From NCBI RefSeq assembly GCF_002872075.1, contig NZ_PGGU01000004.1, forward strand, positions 62,001 to 126,000: 64,000 nt of DNA, read 5' to 3'. Origin of the DNA: Microbacterium aurantiacum (lineage in GTDB: Bacteria; Actinomycetota; Actinomycetes; Actinomycetales; Microbacteriaceae). Positions 7,882 to 17,001 of the stretch are shown here, piece by piece. The stretch's first letter is position 1. Each line of letters starts with the position of its first letter. Made by a program: the position numbers and the translations under genes. Below the pieces are notes generated by a model, which was given only the letters and a program-made list of their open reading frames with translations, searched no databases and was not told where the DNA came from.

Positions 7882-10800
7882 ATGACGGCGCAGGAGTATC
7901 TCGACCGAACGGATGCAGCACCGGCGGCGCGCACGCTGATCGATGTGCTGAGGGAGACCGCGCGGCGGTTTCCCGAGGCCTCGGCGCTGGAGGATGCCGC
8001 GGGTGCACTCAGCTACTCCGAGCTGCTTGCCGGCGTGTGGCGCACCGCGACGCGGCTGAGCGTGCAGGGTGTTCGCCGCGGTGACCGTGTCGGCGTGCGG
8101 ATGCCGTCGGGCGACCGCGAGCTCTACCTCGCGATCCTCGGCATCATGGCCGCCGGCGCCGCCTACGTTCCGGTCGACGCCGACGATCCTCAGGAACGCG
8201 CGGATCTGGTCTTCGGCGAGGCCCGCGTCCGCGGTGTGATCACCGGCAGGGGCGAGTATCGGCCGAGTACCGACGAACCGGGAGCGGCAACCGCCGGCCT
8301 GTTCGACGGCGCCGACCCGCACCCGAACTCGAGCATGACCGCAACGGTGCCGCCGCCGACTCTCGACGACGACGCCTGGATCATCTTCACGTCGGGGTCG
8401 ACCGGGGTCCCGAAGGGCGTCGCAGTCAGTCACCGTTCGGCCGCCGCGTTCGTCGACGCCGAGGCGAACCTGTTCGTGCAGGAATCGCCGCTGGGTCCCG
8501 GCGACCGTGTGCTCGCGGGTCTGTCCGTCGCCTTCGACGCCTCCTGCGAGGAGATGTGGCTCGCCTGGCGGCACGGCGCCTGCCTGGTGCCGGCACCGCG
8601 TGCGCTCGTCCGCTCCGGGGAGGACCTCGGTCCCTGGCTGCTCGGCCACGGAATCACCGTCGTCTCGACGGTGCCCACTCTCGCCGCTCTGTGGCCGCAG
8701 GACGCGATCGAGAACGTACGGCTGCTGATCTTCGGCGGCGAGGCATGCCCGCCCGAGCTCGTCTCCCGGCTCGTCGCCGAGGGCCGTGAGGTCTGGAACA
8801 CGTACGGTCCGACCGAGGCCACCGTCGTCGCATGCGCGGCGCTCCTCGACGGTTCAGGTCTCGTGCGCATCGGCCTCCCGCTCGACGGCTGGGCGCTCGC
8901 CGTGGTCGACGGCGATGATCAGCCGGTCGCCGACGGCGAGGTGGGCGAGCTCATCATCGGGGGAGTGGGCCTCGCCCGCTATCTGGATCCGGCGAAGGAT
9001 GCCGAGAAGTACGCGCCGATGCCTTCCCTCGGCTGGGACCGCGCATACCGCTCCGGTGACCTCGTCCGGGCCGACACCGAAGGGCTCCTCTTCCAGGGCC
9101 GCGCGGATGATCAGGTGAAGGTCGGCGGACGGCGCATCGAACTCGGCGAGGTCGAATCCGCGCTACAAGCGCTGACAGCCGTGTCCGCCGCGACCGTCGT
9201 CGTGCAGCGTTCGGAAGGCGGCGTGCCGCTGCTGGTCGGCTACGTCGTCCCCGCCGACGGCTTCGACCGGCAGGTCGCACGAGCCGAACTCGCGGAGACC
9301 CTGCCCGCACCGCTCATCCCGCTGCTGGCCGTCATCGACGACCTGCCCGTGCGCACCTCCGGCAAGGTCGACAAGGCGGCGCTGCCGTGGCCGCTCATCG
9401 ACACCGATGCCGCGGACTCGACCCTTTCCGGCACCCCCGCCTGGCTTGCAGAGCAGTGGGTCGCCGTGATCGGCATCCGCCCCGCCGACGAGAAAGCCGA
9501 CTTCTTCCAGCTGGGGGGCGGATCGCTGGCGGCCGCGCAGCTCGTCTCGCGCATCCGCGCCCGCGCGCCGGAGTTCACGATGGCGGACGTCTACGATCTG
9601 CCGCGCCTCAGGCAGATGGCGGATGCCGTCGATGCCGCGTCGTCCGACGACGACCCTTCCGAGTCCTTCAGCCGGGCGCGCCCGACACCGCGGGTGATGC
9701 AGTGGGTGCAGAGCATCGCCGGCGTGCCGCTCTTCCTCCTCGCCGGGCTCCGCTGGATCACCTGGCTGCTCACCGCCGGCTGGATTCTGAGGCTCGTTCC
9801 CGGTTTCGACTTCCTCCCGGCCGCGCCGGAATGGGTCATCGCCGCCGGGCTGCTGCTCTTCGTCACGCCGTGGGGACGCATGGCGATATCGGCCGGACTC
9901 GCCCGCCTGCTGCTCTTCGGACTGGAGCCGGGCGACTATCCGCGCGGCGGCGGAGTGCATCTGCGTCTCTGGCTGGCCGAGCAGGTCGCCCACCAGATCG
10001 ACCCCGTGGGGCTGGCCGGAGCACCCTGGGTGTCGTACTACGCCAGGGCGCTGGGCGCGAAGATCGGCCCCAACGTCGATCTGCACACGCTTCCGCCGGT
10101 GACCGGGATGCTCGACGTCGCCGAGGGCGCCGCCATCGAGCCCGAGGTCGACCTCACCGGCTACTGGATCGACGGCGACACGGTGCGCGTCGGCGGCATC
10201 CGCATCGGTGCCAACGCCACCATCGGCTCGCGCAGCACCCTGGCGCCGGGGACCAGGATCGGTCGCGGGGCCGAGATCGCCCCGGGTTCGGCCGTCTTCG
10301 GCAGGGTGCGCGCCGGGCAGCGGTGGGCAGGTTCGCCGGCGGCGCGCGTCGGCGGCACCTCGAAGCCGCTCGCCCCCGAACGTCCTCCGGCGCGTCGCCG
10401 GTGGCTGTGGGCGTACGGACTCTCCTCCGCGGGACTGGGGCTGCTGCACTTCGGCGCCTTCGGCGTCGGCGCCCTCATCATCGCCCAGGGCATCCGCGGC
10501 GCGGACTCGCTGGCGTCGGCGATCCCCGGCGCGCTGTTCTGGCTGATCCCGGCTGTCCTCGCGACGGGCGTCACGTTCGCCGCCTCCGTGCTGCTGTTCA
10601 CCCGGCTCCTGTCGATCGGCCTGACCGAGGGGGTGCACCCCGTTCGCGGGCGCGTCGCCTGGCAGGCCTGGACGGTGGAACGCCTGCTCGACTCGGCCCG
10701 CACGCTGCTGTTCCCGATCTACGCCAGCCTGTTCACCCCGGTCTGGCTCCGGATGCTGGGCGCACGCGTCGGCCGCGAGGTCGAGGCATCCACGGTCCTC

Positions 10801-11814
10801 CTGCTGCCGTCGATGACCACCATCGACGACGGGGCGTTCCTCGCCGACGACACGATGGTCGCGACATACGAGCTCAAGGGCGGATGGATGCGGCTCGCAC
10901 ACGCCCGGATCGGCAAGCGCGCCTTCCTCGGAAACTCCGGCATGGCGGGGCCAGGGCATCGTGTTCCGAAAGACGGCCTCGTCGCCGTGCTGTCGGTCGC
11001 TCCGGAGAAGTCGAAACCGGGCTCGTCGTGGCTCGGGTCTCCGGCCGTGCGCCTGCGCCGGGTCGTGAACGATTCCGATCTCAGCCGCACCTACAAGCCG
11101 CATGTTTCTCTGCGGGTGGCGAGGGCGCTCTGGGAGCTGTGCCGCCTCATCGCCGTGTTCGTCACGTGCGGACTCGGACTCGCCGTCTTCTTCGTGCTCG
11201 CCGCACTGATCGACACGTGGGGGCTCGCGTTCGCGGGGCTGCTCTCCGGGTTCGTCATGCTGCTCGCCGGTGCGATCGCCGCCGCCATCTCGACGATCGC
11301 GAAGTGGGGCTTCGTCGGGCGGATCCGCCCAGGTGAGCATCCGCTATGGTCGAGTTTCGTGTGGCGCACCGAGGTCGCCGACACCTTCACCGAGATGGTC
11401 GCCGCGCCCTGGTTCGCCAACGCGGCCGCCGGCACTCCGGCCCTCGCGCTGTGGCTCCGCTCGCTCGGCGCGAAGATCGGCCGTGGCGTCTGGACCGACA
11501 GCTACTGGCTGCCCGAACCCGACCTCGTCACCCTCGGTGACGGCTCCACCGTCAACCGCGGATGTGTGGTTCAGACGCATCTGTTCCATGATCGAGTGAT
11601 GAGCACCGACACCGTGACACTCGAAGCCGGCGCCACGCTCGGGCCGCACAGCGTGATCCTGCCCGCGGCGACCATCGGCGGGAACGCAACGGTGGGGCCG
11701 GCCTCGCTCGTCATGCGCGGCGAATCCGTACCGGTCGGCAGCAGGTGGAGCGGGAACCCGATCGGCCCCTGGCGTGCGGTGAAGGTGCGCGCGTACCAGG
11801 CGGATCACTCATGA
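7882..11814 (+). CDS. Pls/PosA-type nonribosomal peptide synthetase (poly-amino acid synthetase-like)
   Basis: This 1310-residue protein has an adenylation domain (~20-510) with IIFTSGSTGVPKG, SVAFDASCEEMW, NTYGPTEATV and TSGKVDK. A carrier domain has the phosphopantetheine serine S548 in DFFQLGGGSL. A membrane region with about six TM segments (near 625-685, 850-930 and 1085-1145) is interleaved with three soluble left-handed-beta-helix-type domains. Domain order and length match epsilon-polylysine synthetase Pls (about 1319 residues). Aligning the pocket by eye against GrsA gives the ten-residue code DAESIGTVVK, close to the lysine code DAESIGSVCK that I recall for bacitracin synthetase. 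Lysine or another basic amino acid is therefore the predicted substrate. No thioesterase or canonical condensation domain is present, as in Pls. Its ATGA overlaps the M1 peptidase start. Confidence 0.88.
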   Translation: MTAQEYLDRTDAAPAARTLIDVLRETARRFPEASALEDAAGALSYSELLAGVWRTATRLSVQGVRRGDRVGVRMPSGDRELYLAILGIMAAGAAYVPVDADDPQERADLVFGEARVRGVITGRGEYRPSTDEPGAATAGLFDGADPHPNSSMTATVPPPTLDDDAWIIFTSGSTGVPKGVAVSHRSAAAFVDAEANLFVQESPLGPGDRVLAGLSVAFDASCEEMWLAWRHGACLVPAPRALVRSGEDLGPWLLGHGITVVSTVPTLAALWPQDAIENVRLLIFGGEACPPELVSRLVAEGREVWNTYGPTEATVVACAALLDGSGLVRIGLPLDGWALAVVDGDDQPVADGEVGELIIGGVGLARYLDPAKDAEKYAPMPSLGWDRAYRSGDLVRADTEGLLFQGRADDQVKVGGRRIELGEVESALQALTAVSAATVVVQRSEGGVPLLVGYVVPADGFDRQVARAELAETLPAPLIPLLAVIDDLPVRTSGKVDKAALPWPLIDTDAADSTLSGTPAWLAEQWVAVIGIRPADEKADFFQLGGGSLAAAQLVSRIRARAPEFTMADVYDLPRLRQMADAVDAASSDDDPSESFSRARPTPRVMQWVQSIAGVPLFLLAGLRWITWLLTAGWILRLVPGFDFLPAAPEWVIAAGLLLFVTPWGRMAISAGLARLLLFGLEPGDYPRGGGVHLRLWLAEQVAHQIDPVGLAGAPWVSYYARALGAKIGPNVDLHTLPPVTGMLDVAEGAAIEPEVDLTGYWIDGDTVRVGGIRIGANATIGSRSTLAPGTRIGRGAEIAPGSAVFGRVRAGQRWAGSPAARVGGTSKPLAPERPPARRRWLWAYGLSSAGLGLLHFGAFGVGALIIAQGIRGADSLASAIPGALFWLIPAVLATGVTFAASVLLFTRLLSIGLTEGVHPVRGRVAWQAWTVERLLDSARTLLFPIYASLFTPVWLRMLGARVGREVEASTVLLLPSMTTIDDGAFLADDTMVATYELKGGWMRLAHARIGKRAFLGNSGMAGPGHRVPKDGLVAVLSVAPEKSKPGSSWLGSPAVRLRRVVNDSDLSRTYKPHVSLRVARALWELCRLIAVFVTCGLGLAVFFVLAALIDTWGLAFAGLLSGFVMLLAGAIAAAISTIAKWGFVGRIRPGEHPLWSSFVWRTEVADTFTEMVAAPWFANAAAGTPALALWLRSLGAKIGRGVWTDSYWLPEPDLVTLGDGSTVNRGCVVQTHLFHDRVMSTDTVTLEAGATLGPHSVILPAATIGGNATVGPASLVMRGESVPVGSRWSGNPIGPWRAVKVRAYQADHS

Positions 11815-13169
11815 CCGGCGACCCGTACACAGCCCAGTCCGGTGATGCGAACCTCGACATCGAGCACTATGAACTGGCGCTCGAGTACAAGGTGAGCACG
11901 AACCGTCTCGCCGGCACCGCGGTGATACGCGGGCGCGTCATCGCATCGGCGGCCTCGTTGTCCTTCGATCTCGTCGGCATCCGGGCGAGCAAGGTGCTCA
12001 TCGACGGCCGCCGGCCGGCATCCGTCCACCAGAGCGATCGCAAGCTGCGCATCTCGCTTGCCTTGCCGCTCGCGGCGGGCGCGCACTTCACCGCGACGGT
12101 CACGTACGCCGGTGCGCCGCGACCCCGACGCTCGAGATGGGGGACGATCGGGTGGGAGGAACTCGAGGATGGCGTGCTCGTGGCCTCGCAGCCCACCGGC
12201 GCGCCGACCTGGTTCCCCTGCAACGATCTGCCGTCCGACCGCGCGACATATCTGCTGAAGGTCACCACCGACACGGCGTACACGGTCGCATCCGGCGGAC
12301 TCACCGCGCGCACGATCAGCGGGGGCAAGACGACGTGGACGTTCGAGCGGAACGCTCCGACTCCTACGTATCTCGTCACCGTCCAGATCGGCAGATACAC
12401 GACGGAGCCCCTCGCCCTGGGGGCGACGAAGGGCGAAGTGCACTATCCGCGTCCCCTCGCGGCGAGAGTGCACGCCGACCTCGCCGGCCTTCCGCGGATG
12501 ATGTCCGCCTTCGAGGAGTCATTCGGCCCCTACCCGCTGCCCGACTACACCGTCGTCGTCACCTCCGACGATCTGGAGATCCCGCTCGAGGCGCAGGGGA
12601 TGGGCATCTTCGGCGCCAATCACATCGACGGCGCCGGCGGATCCGAACGACTCATCGCGCACGAGCTCGCCCATCAGTGGTTCGGCAACGGCGTCGGCCT
12701 CGCGCGCTGGCGAGACATCTGGCTCAACGAGGGATTCGCGTGCTACGCCGAGTGGATCTGGTCCGAGCGCTCGGGCGGACCGACCGCGCATGCCAAGGCG
12801 CTCGCTCATCACGCTCGGCTGGCGGTTCTTCCGCAGGATCTGATCCTGGGGGATCCGGGTCCCGACCTGATGTTCGACGACCGGGTCTACAAGCGCGGCG
12901 CTCTGACGCTGCACGCCCTGCGGCTCACCGTCGGAGACGCGCTGTTCTTCGACGCGCTGCGCCACTGGACCGCACGGTTCCGCGGTGCGACCGTGACGAC
13001 GACGGACTTCCTGGCGCTGGCCGAAGAGGTGACCGGCAGGCCGCTCGCCGGCCTGTTCCACGACTGGGTCGACGGCGCACCGCTCCCTGCCCTTCCCGCG
13101 GCCGCTCTCGTCGCGGAGCCTGCACCGATCACCGCGGTGCATCCGCAGCAGGCACTACCGCGACACTGA
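11811..13169 (+). CDS. M1 family zinc metallopeptidase
   Basis: This 452-residue gluzincin aminopeptidase has the zinc-binding motif HELAHQW (H284, E285, H288) and the third ligand in WLNEGFACYAEW. The N-terminal ~200 residues form the beta-sandwich seen in M1 enzymes. The usual GAMEN exopeptidase loop is replaced by LEAQGMGIFG. It is shorter than PepN and lacks a large C-terminal domain. No signal peptide is visible. It is translationally coupled to the Pls-like synthetase by a four-base overlap. M1-type zinc peptidases are known to degrade epsilon-polylysine in producers, so a role in trimming or clearing the polymer is a reasonable inference. The last 41 bases overlap the convergent PPTase gene. 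Confidence 0.88.
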   Translation: MTGDPYTAQSGDANLDIEHYELALEYKVSTNRLAGTAVIRGRVIASAASLSFDLVGIRASKVLIDGRRPASVHQSDRKLRISLALPLAAGAHFTATVTYAGAPRPRRSRWGTIGWEELEDGVLVASQPTGAPTWFPCNDLPSDRATYLLKVTTDTAYTVASGGLTARTISGGKTTWTFERNAPTPTYLVTVQIGRYTTEPLALGATKGEVHYPRPLAARVHADLAGLPRMMSAFEESFGPYPLPDYTVVVTSDDLEIPLEAQGMGIFGANHIDGAGGSERLIAHELAHQWFGNGVGLARWRDIWLNEGFACYAEWIWSERSGGPTAHAKALAHHARLAVLPQDLILGDPGPDLMFDDRVYKRGALTLHALRLTVGDALFFDALRHWTARFRGATVTTTDFLALAEEVTGRPLAGLFHDWVDGAPLPALPAAALVAEPAPITAVHPQQALPRH

Positions 13170-13785
13170 CCGCGAAGCCGGCAGGACCTGGTGCCGGAGC
13201 CGCCTCGATCGGGGCGGTTCGCCCCGGCATCCGCACCGCGAACCCGCCGGGCAGGACGAGGTGCCCCTCGTCGAGGCCCACCTCCGACACCGGTACTCGC
13301 AGACCCCGGCCGTCGGCCTTCACAGCGGCCTCGATCAGAGTCCACTCACGGAGCGTCGGCGGCGGCTGCGGAGCGAACAACGCGGCGAGCTCGGTGAGGG
13401 TCGCGCCTTCGGACGAGGTCACCCGCTCGATGTCGACGCCGATCGCCGTCACCCGGTCGAGGCGGGCGGCGGCCGCGACCACCATGTCGCCGGCATAGCT
13501 GACGCTGACGCCTAACCGGTCGCCGAGCACGTGGGGGCGGCCGTGATCCCCGCCGCACTGTTCGCAGGTGCTCGAGAGACGGATGCCGTCGATCGGTGTG
13601 AGCGCCGACAGCACCTCCGCCAGCAGCGAGCGTCCGGTGGCGAACCGTGCGGCGCGGGCCGGATCCATCGCCGCGTGGCGGAGCCGCTGGGACTCGCCGA
13701 ACCGGGCGACCGTCTCCCCGGAGTCCGGCGCGGCGACAGTCCAGGCGAGCTGCACCGGGCCGATCATGCCACGTTCCACGGTCAT
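13129..13785 (-). CDS. 4'-phosphopantetheinyl transferase (Sfp-type)
   Basis: This 218-residue Sfp/AcpT-superfamily enzyme would load phosphopantetheine from CoA onto carrier proteins. The magnesium and CoA signatures are GVDIERV and WTLIEAAVKADG. A CEQCGGDHGRP segment, typical of Sfp-like enzymes, is also visible. It is encoded convergently to the synthetase operon and overlaps the M1 peptidase gene by 41 bases. The natural client is probably S548 of the Pls-like synthetase. The ATG at 13785 was chosen because TACGCT (13792-13797) ends six bases upstream. A GTG at 13779 with GGGAGG six bases upstream is the alternative if the mRNA has a leader. Confidence 0.85.
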   Translation of the reverse strand: MTVERGMIGPVQLAWTVAAPDSGETVARFGESQRLRHAAMDPARAARFATGRSLLAEVLSALTPIDGIRLSSTCEQCGGDHGRPHVLGDRLGVSVSYAGDMVVAAAARLDRVTAIGVDIERVTSSEGATLTELAALFAPQPPPTLREWTLIEAAVKADGRGLRVPVSEVGLDEGHLVLPGGFAVRMPGRTAPIEAAPAPGPAGFAVSVAVVPAADAPR

Positions 13786-13893
13786 CCTCCCAGCGTAGGT
13801 CGCCGACGGGGCTGCGCGACCGCGCCCGTCCTCGCGCATGCCCGCGTTGTCAACGCCCGATCCCGGCGCCGCACGCACGCCTAGACTGAAGGG

Positions 13894-14244
13894 GTGGTGA
13901 GACTGTTGATCATCGGCGGCGTCCTCGCCGCCGTGTTCTGGGTGTTCAGTGTCGTCGACTGCGCAGTGCAGCCGGCGACGCGGCACCGTGGCGTGTCGAA
14001 GGCTGCATGGCTGGCGATCGTCATCCTCATCCCGGTCATCGGCGGCATCCTCTGGTTCGTGATCGGCCGTCGCCGGGCGAACGACAACGGAGCGATCGTC
14101 TACATCCCGCCGGACGACGACCCCGCGTTCCTGCGCAGCATCAACAAGACCGAGCAGGACGCCCGCATCCAGCAGCTCGAAGAGGACCTCGCCCGTCTGA
14201 ACGACGAGACCGACGAGGGTCCGACGCCGGAACCGCGCCCGTGA
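13894..14244 (+). CDS. Small membrane protein with PLD nuclease N-terminal (PLDc_N) domain
   Basis: This 116-residue protein has two hydrophobic segments (about residues 3-22 and 38-60) separated by VDCAVQPATRHRGVSKAAW, the typical PLDc_N arrangement seen at the N-terminus of cardiolipin synthases. No catalytic HKD domain follows. The C-terminal 50 residues are charged and predicted helical (NKTEQDARIQQLEEDLARLNDE, given in part). TAGACT (13882-13887) ends six bases before the GTG start, indicating a leaderless mRNA. Its stop overlaps the menD start in GTGA, so it is translationally coupled to menaquinone synthesis. The biochemical role of such stand-alone PLDc_N proteins is unknown. Confidence 0.85.
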   Translation: MVRLLIIGGVLAAVFWVFSVVDCAVQPATRHRGVSKAAWLAIVILIPVIGGILWFVIGRRRANDNGAIVYIPPDDDPAFLRSINKTEQDARIQQLEEDLARLNDETDEGPTPEPRP

Positions 14245-15905
14245 CCTCGTCGCCCGCGACGGATGCTGCGGCATCTCTGATCGCGGACCTGATCGCGCAC
14301 GGCGTGCGCGACCTCGTGCTCTCACCCGGCTCGCGGTCGCAGTCGCTGGCTCTTGCGGCCACGCACTTCGCCCGTGAGGGCGCGCTGCGGGTGCACGTGC
14401 GGATCGATGAACGGGTCGCCGGATTCACCGCGCTGGGCATCGCGCGCGAGAGCGGAGTGCCGGCCGCGGTGCTCTGCACGTCGGGAACGGCGGTGGCGAA
14501 CCTGCTGCCGGCCGTGATGGAGTCCTTCCACGCCGGCGTTCCGATGCTCCTGCTCACCGCGGATCGCCCGCCCGAGCTGCGTCGCGTCGGGGCGAATCAG
14601 GCCACGATCCAGCCCGGAGTCTTCGGACCATGGGCGCGTGCCGAGATCGACGCTCCGGTCCCCGGCGATGGAGACTGGTCCGCCCTGGCGGCGGTCGCGG
14701 TCGCCGCCGCGATGGGCGGCCCCGTCGAGAACGGGCTGCCGGGCGTCGCCGGGCCCGTTCACCTGAACCTCCCCTCGCGCGAGCCGCTCTCCGGCTCGCT
14801 GCCCGAGATCGAGGTCTCGCCGGGTGCCGCGCCGCGACCGCTGGCAGGAGAGCCGCTCCGTATCGGGCGGGGCCCGCGCACCGTCGTCATCGCCGGCGCG
14901 GATGCAGGGGCCGACGCCGAGGAGATCGCGCACGCCGGGTCCTGGCCGCTGATCGCCGAGATCGTCAGCGGCTCGCGGTTCGGCCGCCAGGTGGTCCACG
15001 GTTATCGGGAGCTGCTGAACACCGACGAACTCGGCGACCGCATCGAGCGGGCGATCGTCTTCGGACATCCGACCCTCAGCCGTGAGGTCGCGCGGCTCCT
15101 CTCCCGCCCCGACGTCGACGTGATCGCCATCCGCCGCGGGGGTGAGGCGCTCAATCTCAACCACCGCACGCGTCAGGCCGCGTCGGTCGCCGTCGAGGAC
15201 GGAGCGCCGGATCGCACCTGGCTCGGCGCATGGCTGCAGGCGTCGGCCGCCGCATCCGTCGATCTCAGCGAACGAGCGCCCGATCAGAACGGCCTCGCAT
15301 CGACCGACTTCGCCGCCCGTCGCGACGCGGTGAAGGCCGAACTGGATGCCGTGCGCCGGCCCCTCGACCGACAGCTCCTCGTCGACGCGGTGTGGCGCGC
15401 GACCTGGCCGCACGACCGCCTGATGTTCGGGTCTTCCCGCCTCGTGCGCGTCGCCGATGCGGTGCTCGGCGGCAAGAAGGTGCCGGTGCATGCCAATCGC
15501 GGACTCGCCGGCATCGACGGCACGATCGCCACCGCGACCGGCATCGCCCTCGCCAGCCAGGCTCAGGGCGCGCCGGGCGTCACCCGGGTGCTGCTCGGGG
15601 ATCTCGCCTTCCTGCATGACGTCGGGGCGCTGCTGCTGCCGCCGGACGAGGCCGAGCCGCGGTTGCAGGTCATCGTCGGCAACGACGGCGGCGGCACGAT
15701 CTTCGACGGGCTCGAGGTGGCCGGATCCGCCCCGCGCGCCGACCTCGACCGCGCGTTCTACACACCGCACACCGTGCGCCTCGAGCAGCTCGCGCTCGCC
15801 TACGGCTGGGAGTATCAGCGCGTGACGACGCGCACGGCGCTCGATCAGGTGCTGACCACTCCGAACGGCGGCCGCCAGCTCATCGAGGTTCCCCTCCCGC
15901 GCTGA
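14241..15905 (+). CDS. menD: SEPHCHC synthase MenD
   Basis: This 554-residue thiamine diphosphate enzyme condenses isochorismate with 2-oxoglutarate to SEPHCHC, the first committed step of menaquinone synthesis. The family start DLVLSPGSRSQSLALA is clear, followed by RIDERVAGFTALG and LLLTADRPPELR. The C-terminal ThDP region has LLGDLAFLHDVGALLL and VIVGNDGGGTIFDGLE. The length is normal for MenD. The GTG start overlaps the preceding stop (GTGA). The isochorismate synthase gene lies 1.1 kb downstream on the other strand, and the methyltransferase and prenyl-chain synthase genes follow. Confidence 0.96.
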   Translation: MTSSPATDAAASLIADLIAHGVRDLVLSPGSRSQSLALAATHFAREGALRVHVRIDERVAGFTALGIARESGVPAAVLCTSGTAVANLLPAVMESFHAGVPMLLLTADRPPELRRVGANQATIQPGVFGPWARAEIDAPVPGDGDWSALAAVAVAAAMGGPVENGLPGVAGPVHLNLPSREPLSGSLPEIEVSPGAAPRPLAGEPLRIGRGPRTVVIAGADAGADAEEIAHAGSWPLIAEIVSGSRFGRQVVHGYRELLNTDELGDRIERAIVFGHPTLSREVARLLSRPDVDVIAIRRGGEALNLNHRTRQAASVAVEDGAPDRTWLGAWLQASAAASVDLSERAPDQNGLASTDFAARRDAVKAELDAVRRPLDRQLLVDAVWRATWPHDRLMFGSSRLVRVADAVLGGKKVPVHANRGLAGIDGTIATATGIALASQAQGAPGVTRVLLGDLAFLHDVGALLLPPDEAEPRLQVIVGNDGGGTIFDGLEVAGSAPRADLDRAFYTPHTVRLEQLALAYGWEYQRVTTRTALDQVLTTPNGGRQLIEVPLPR

Positions 15906-15958
15906 GCGATTTCCGCCGCGGAGTGCCGAATCGGCCCGGGATTGGGCAGGATGAGGTC

Positions 15959-16813
15959 ATGACCGCGCACAGCTGGACCGCCGAACCCTCCGAGATCCTC
16001 CGAGTGGGCGAGGGGTTCCGGCTCGGCGATGTCGATCCGGGGACCACGCCGGGCTTCGGCGGCGGCAAGACGCAGGGGAAGAAGGAGCTCGCGACTCGCG
16101 TCGAGCAGCTCGATGCCCTGCAGGAGCGGCTGTACGCGGAGAGCCGCGTCGGCGCGACGACGAATGCGGTGCTGCTGGTGCTGCAGGCGATGGACTCCGC
16201 GGGCAAGGGCGGTATCGTCCGGCACGTCGTCGGGGGAGTGGATCCGCAGGGCGTGCTGCTCACGGCGTTCAAGGCGCCGACCGACGAGGAACGCGCGAAC
16301 GACTTCCTCTGGCGCATCGAGAAGCGCCTGCCGGAGGCTGGATTCATCGGCGTCTTCGACCGCTCGCACTACGAGGACGTGCTGATCGGCCGCGTCCGCG
16401 CCCTCGCGTCAGACGACGAGATCGAGCGACGGTACGGGGCGATCAACGACTTCGAAGACCGGGTGGCGGCATCCGGCACGCGAGTCGTCAAGGTCATGCT
16501 GCACATCTCGCCGGATGAGCAGAAGGAGCGGCTGATGGAGCGCCTCGACCGCCCGGACAAGCACTGGAAGTACAACCCGGGCGACGTCGACGAGCGCATG
16601 CGGTGGCTGGAGTACATGGCGGCCTATCAGACGGTCTTCGAGCGGACGTCGACGGATGCTGCGCCGTGGTTCGTCGTGCCGGCGAATCACAAGTGGTACG
16701 CGCGCCTCGCCGTGCAGGAGCTGCTGCTGTCCGCGCTGCAGGACATCGATCCCCAGTGGCCCGCGGCCGACTTCGACGTCGAGGCCGAGAAGAAGCGCCT
16801 CATCGCGAGCTGA
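15959..16813 (+). CDS. ppk2: Polyphosphate kinase 2 family protein
   Basis: This 284-residue cytosolic PPK2 family enzyme uses polyphosphate to phosphorylate nucleoside mono- or diphosphates. Walker A is AMDSAGKGG at residues 77-85. The lid and Walker B region is VFDRSHYEDVLIGRV, and RPDKHWKYNPGDVDER is the family motif near 200. The size suits a single-domain PPK2. Separating class I (ADP) from class II or III (AMP) would need alignment. The ATG was chosen for the purine-rich AGGATGAGG just upstream. The gene ends at a gap filled by paired palindromic repeats. Confidence 0.93.
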   Translation: MTAHSWTAEPSEILRVGEGFRLGDVDPGTTPGFGGGKTQGKKELATRVEQLDALQERLYAESRVGATTNAVLLVLQAMDSAGKGGIVRHVVGGVDPQGVLLTAFKAPTDEERANDFLWRIEKRLPEAGFIGVFDRSHYEDVLIGRVRALASDDEIERRYGAINDFEDRVAASGTRVVKVMLHISPDEQKERLMERLDRPDKHWKYNPGDVDERMRWLEYMAAYQTVFERTSTDAAPWFVVPANHKWYARLAVQELLLSALQDIDPQWPAADFDVEAEKKRLIAS

Positions 16814-16844
16814 GCGGCGAGCGTCCTCTCGTCATCCCCTGTTC

Positions 16845-16971
16845 AGGTGGCACCTGTGGTCGGTGTGGCTGGGCGAAAGCGGCAGCAGGTGCCACCTCTA
16901 AGGACCTGGCGCTGGCTCGGGTGGCACCTCTGGTCGGAATCGCGTCGGGATAGCGACTGCAGGTGCCACCT
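16845..16971. repeat. Two tandem 53-bp palindromic repeat units (AGGTGGCACCT family)
   Basis: Four copies of an 11-mer occur as two inverted pairs. The first pair is AGGTGGCACCT (16845-16855) with AGGTGCCACCT (16887-16897). The second is GGGTGGCACCT (16919-16929) with AGGTGCCACCT (16961-16971). Each unit is exactly 53 bases, and the two are 74 bases apart. The interiors are only partly conserved (TGGTCGG near the left arm), but each can form a small inner hairpin: GCTG/CAGC in the first, GTCG/CGAC in the second. The element sits between convergent ppk2 and menF and could terminate both. It looks like a REP- or MITE-type element. Confidence 0.85.
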
Positions 16972-17001
16972 GTGTGGAACGGAGCGGGCTCGGCTCGAAG
17001 C

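Noticed and set aside
9163..11340. A 725-codon minus-strand frame inside the Pls-like synthetase gene
   Set aside because: It has shadow composition (Arg, Gly, Asp, His runs), no start signals and no domain. The plus-strand synthetase is continuous across it.
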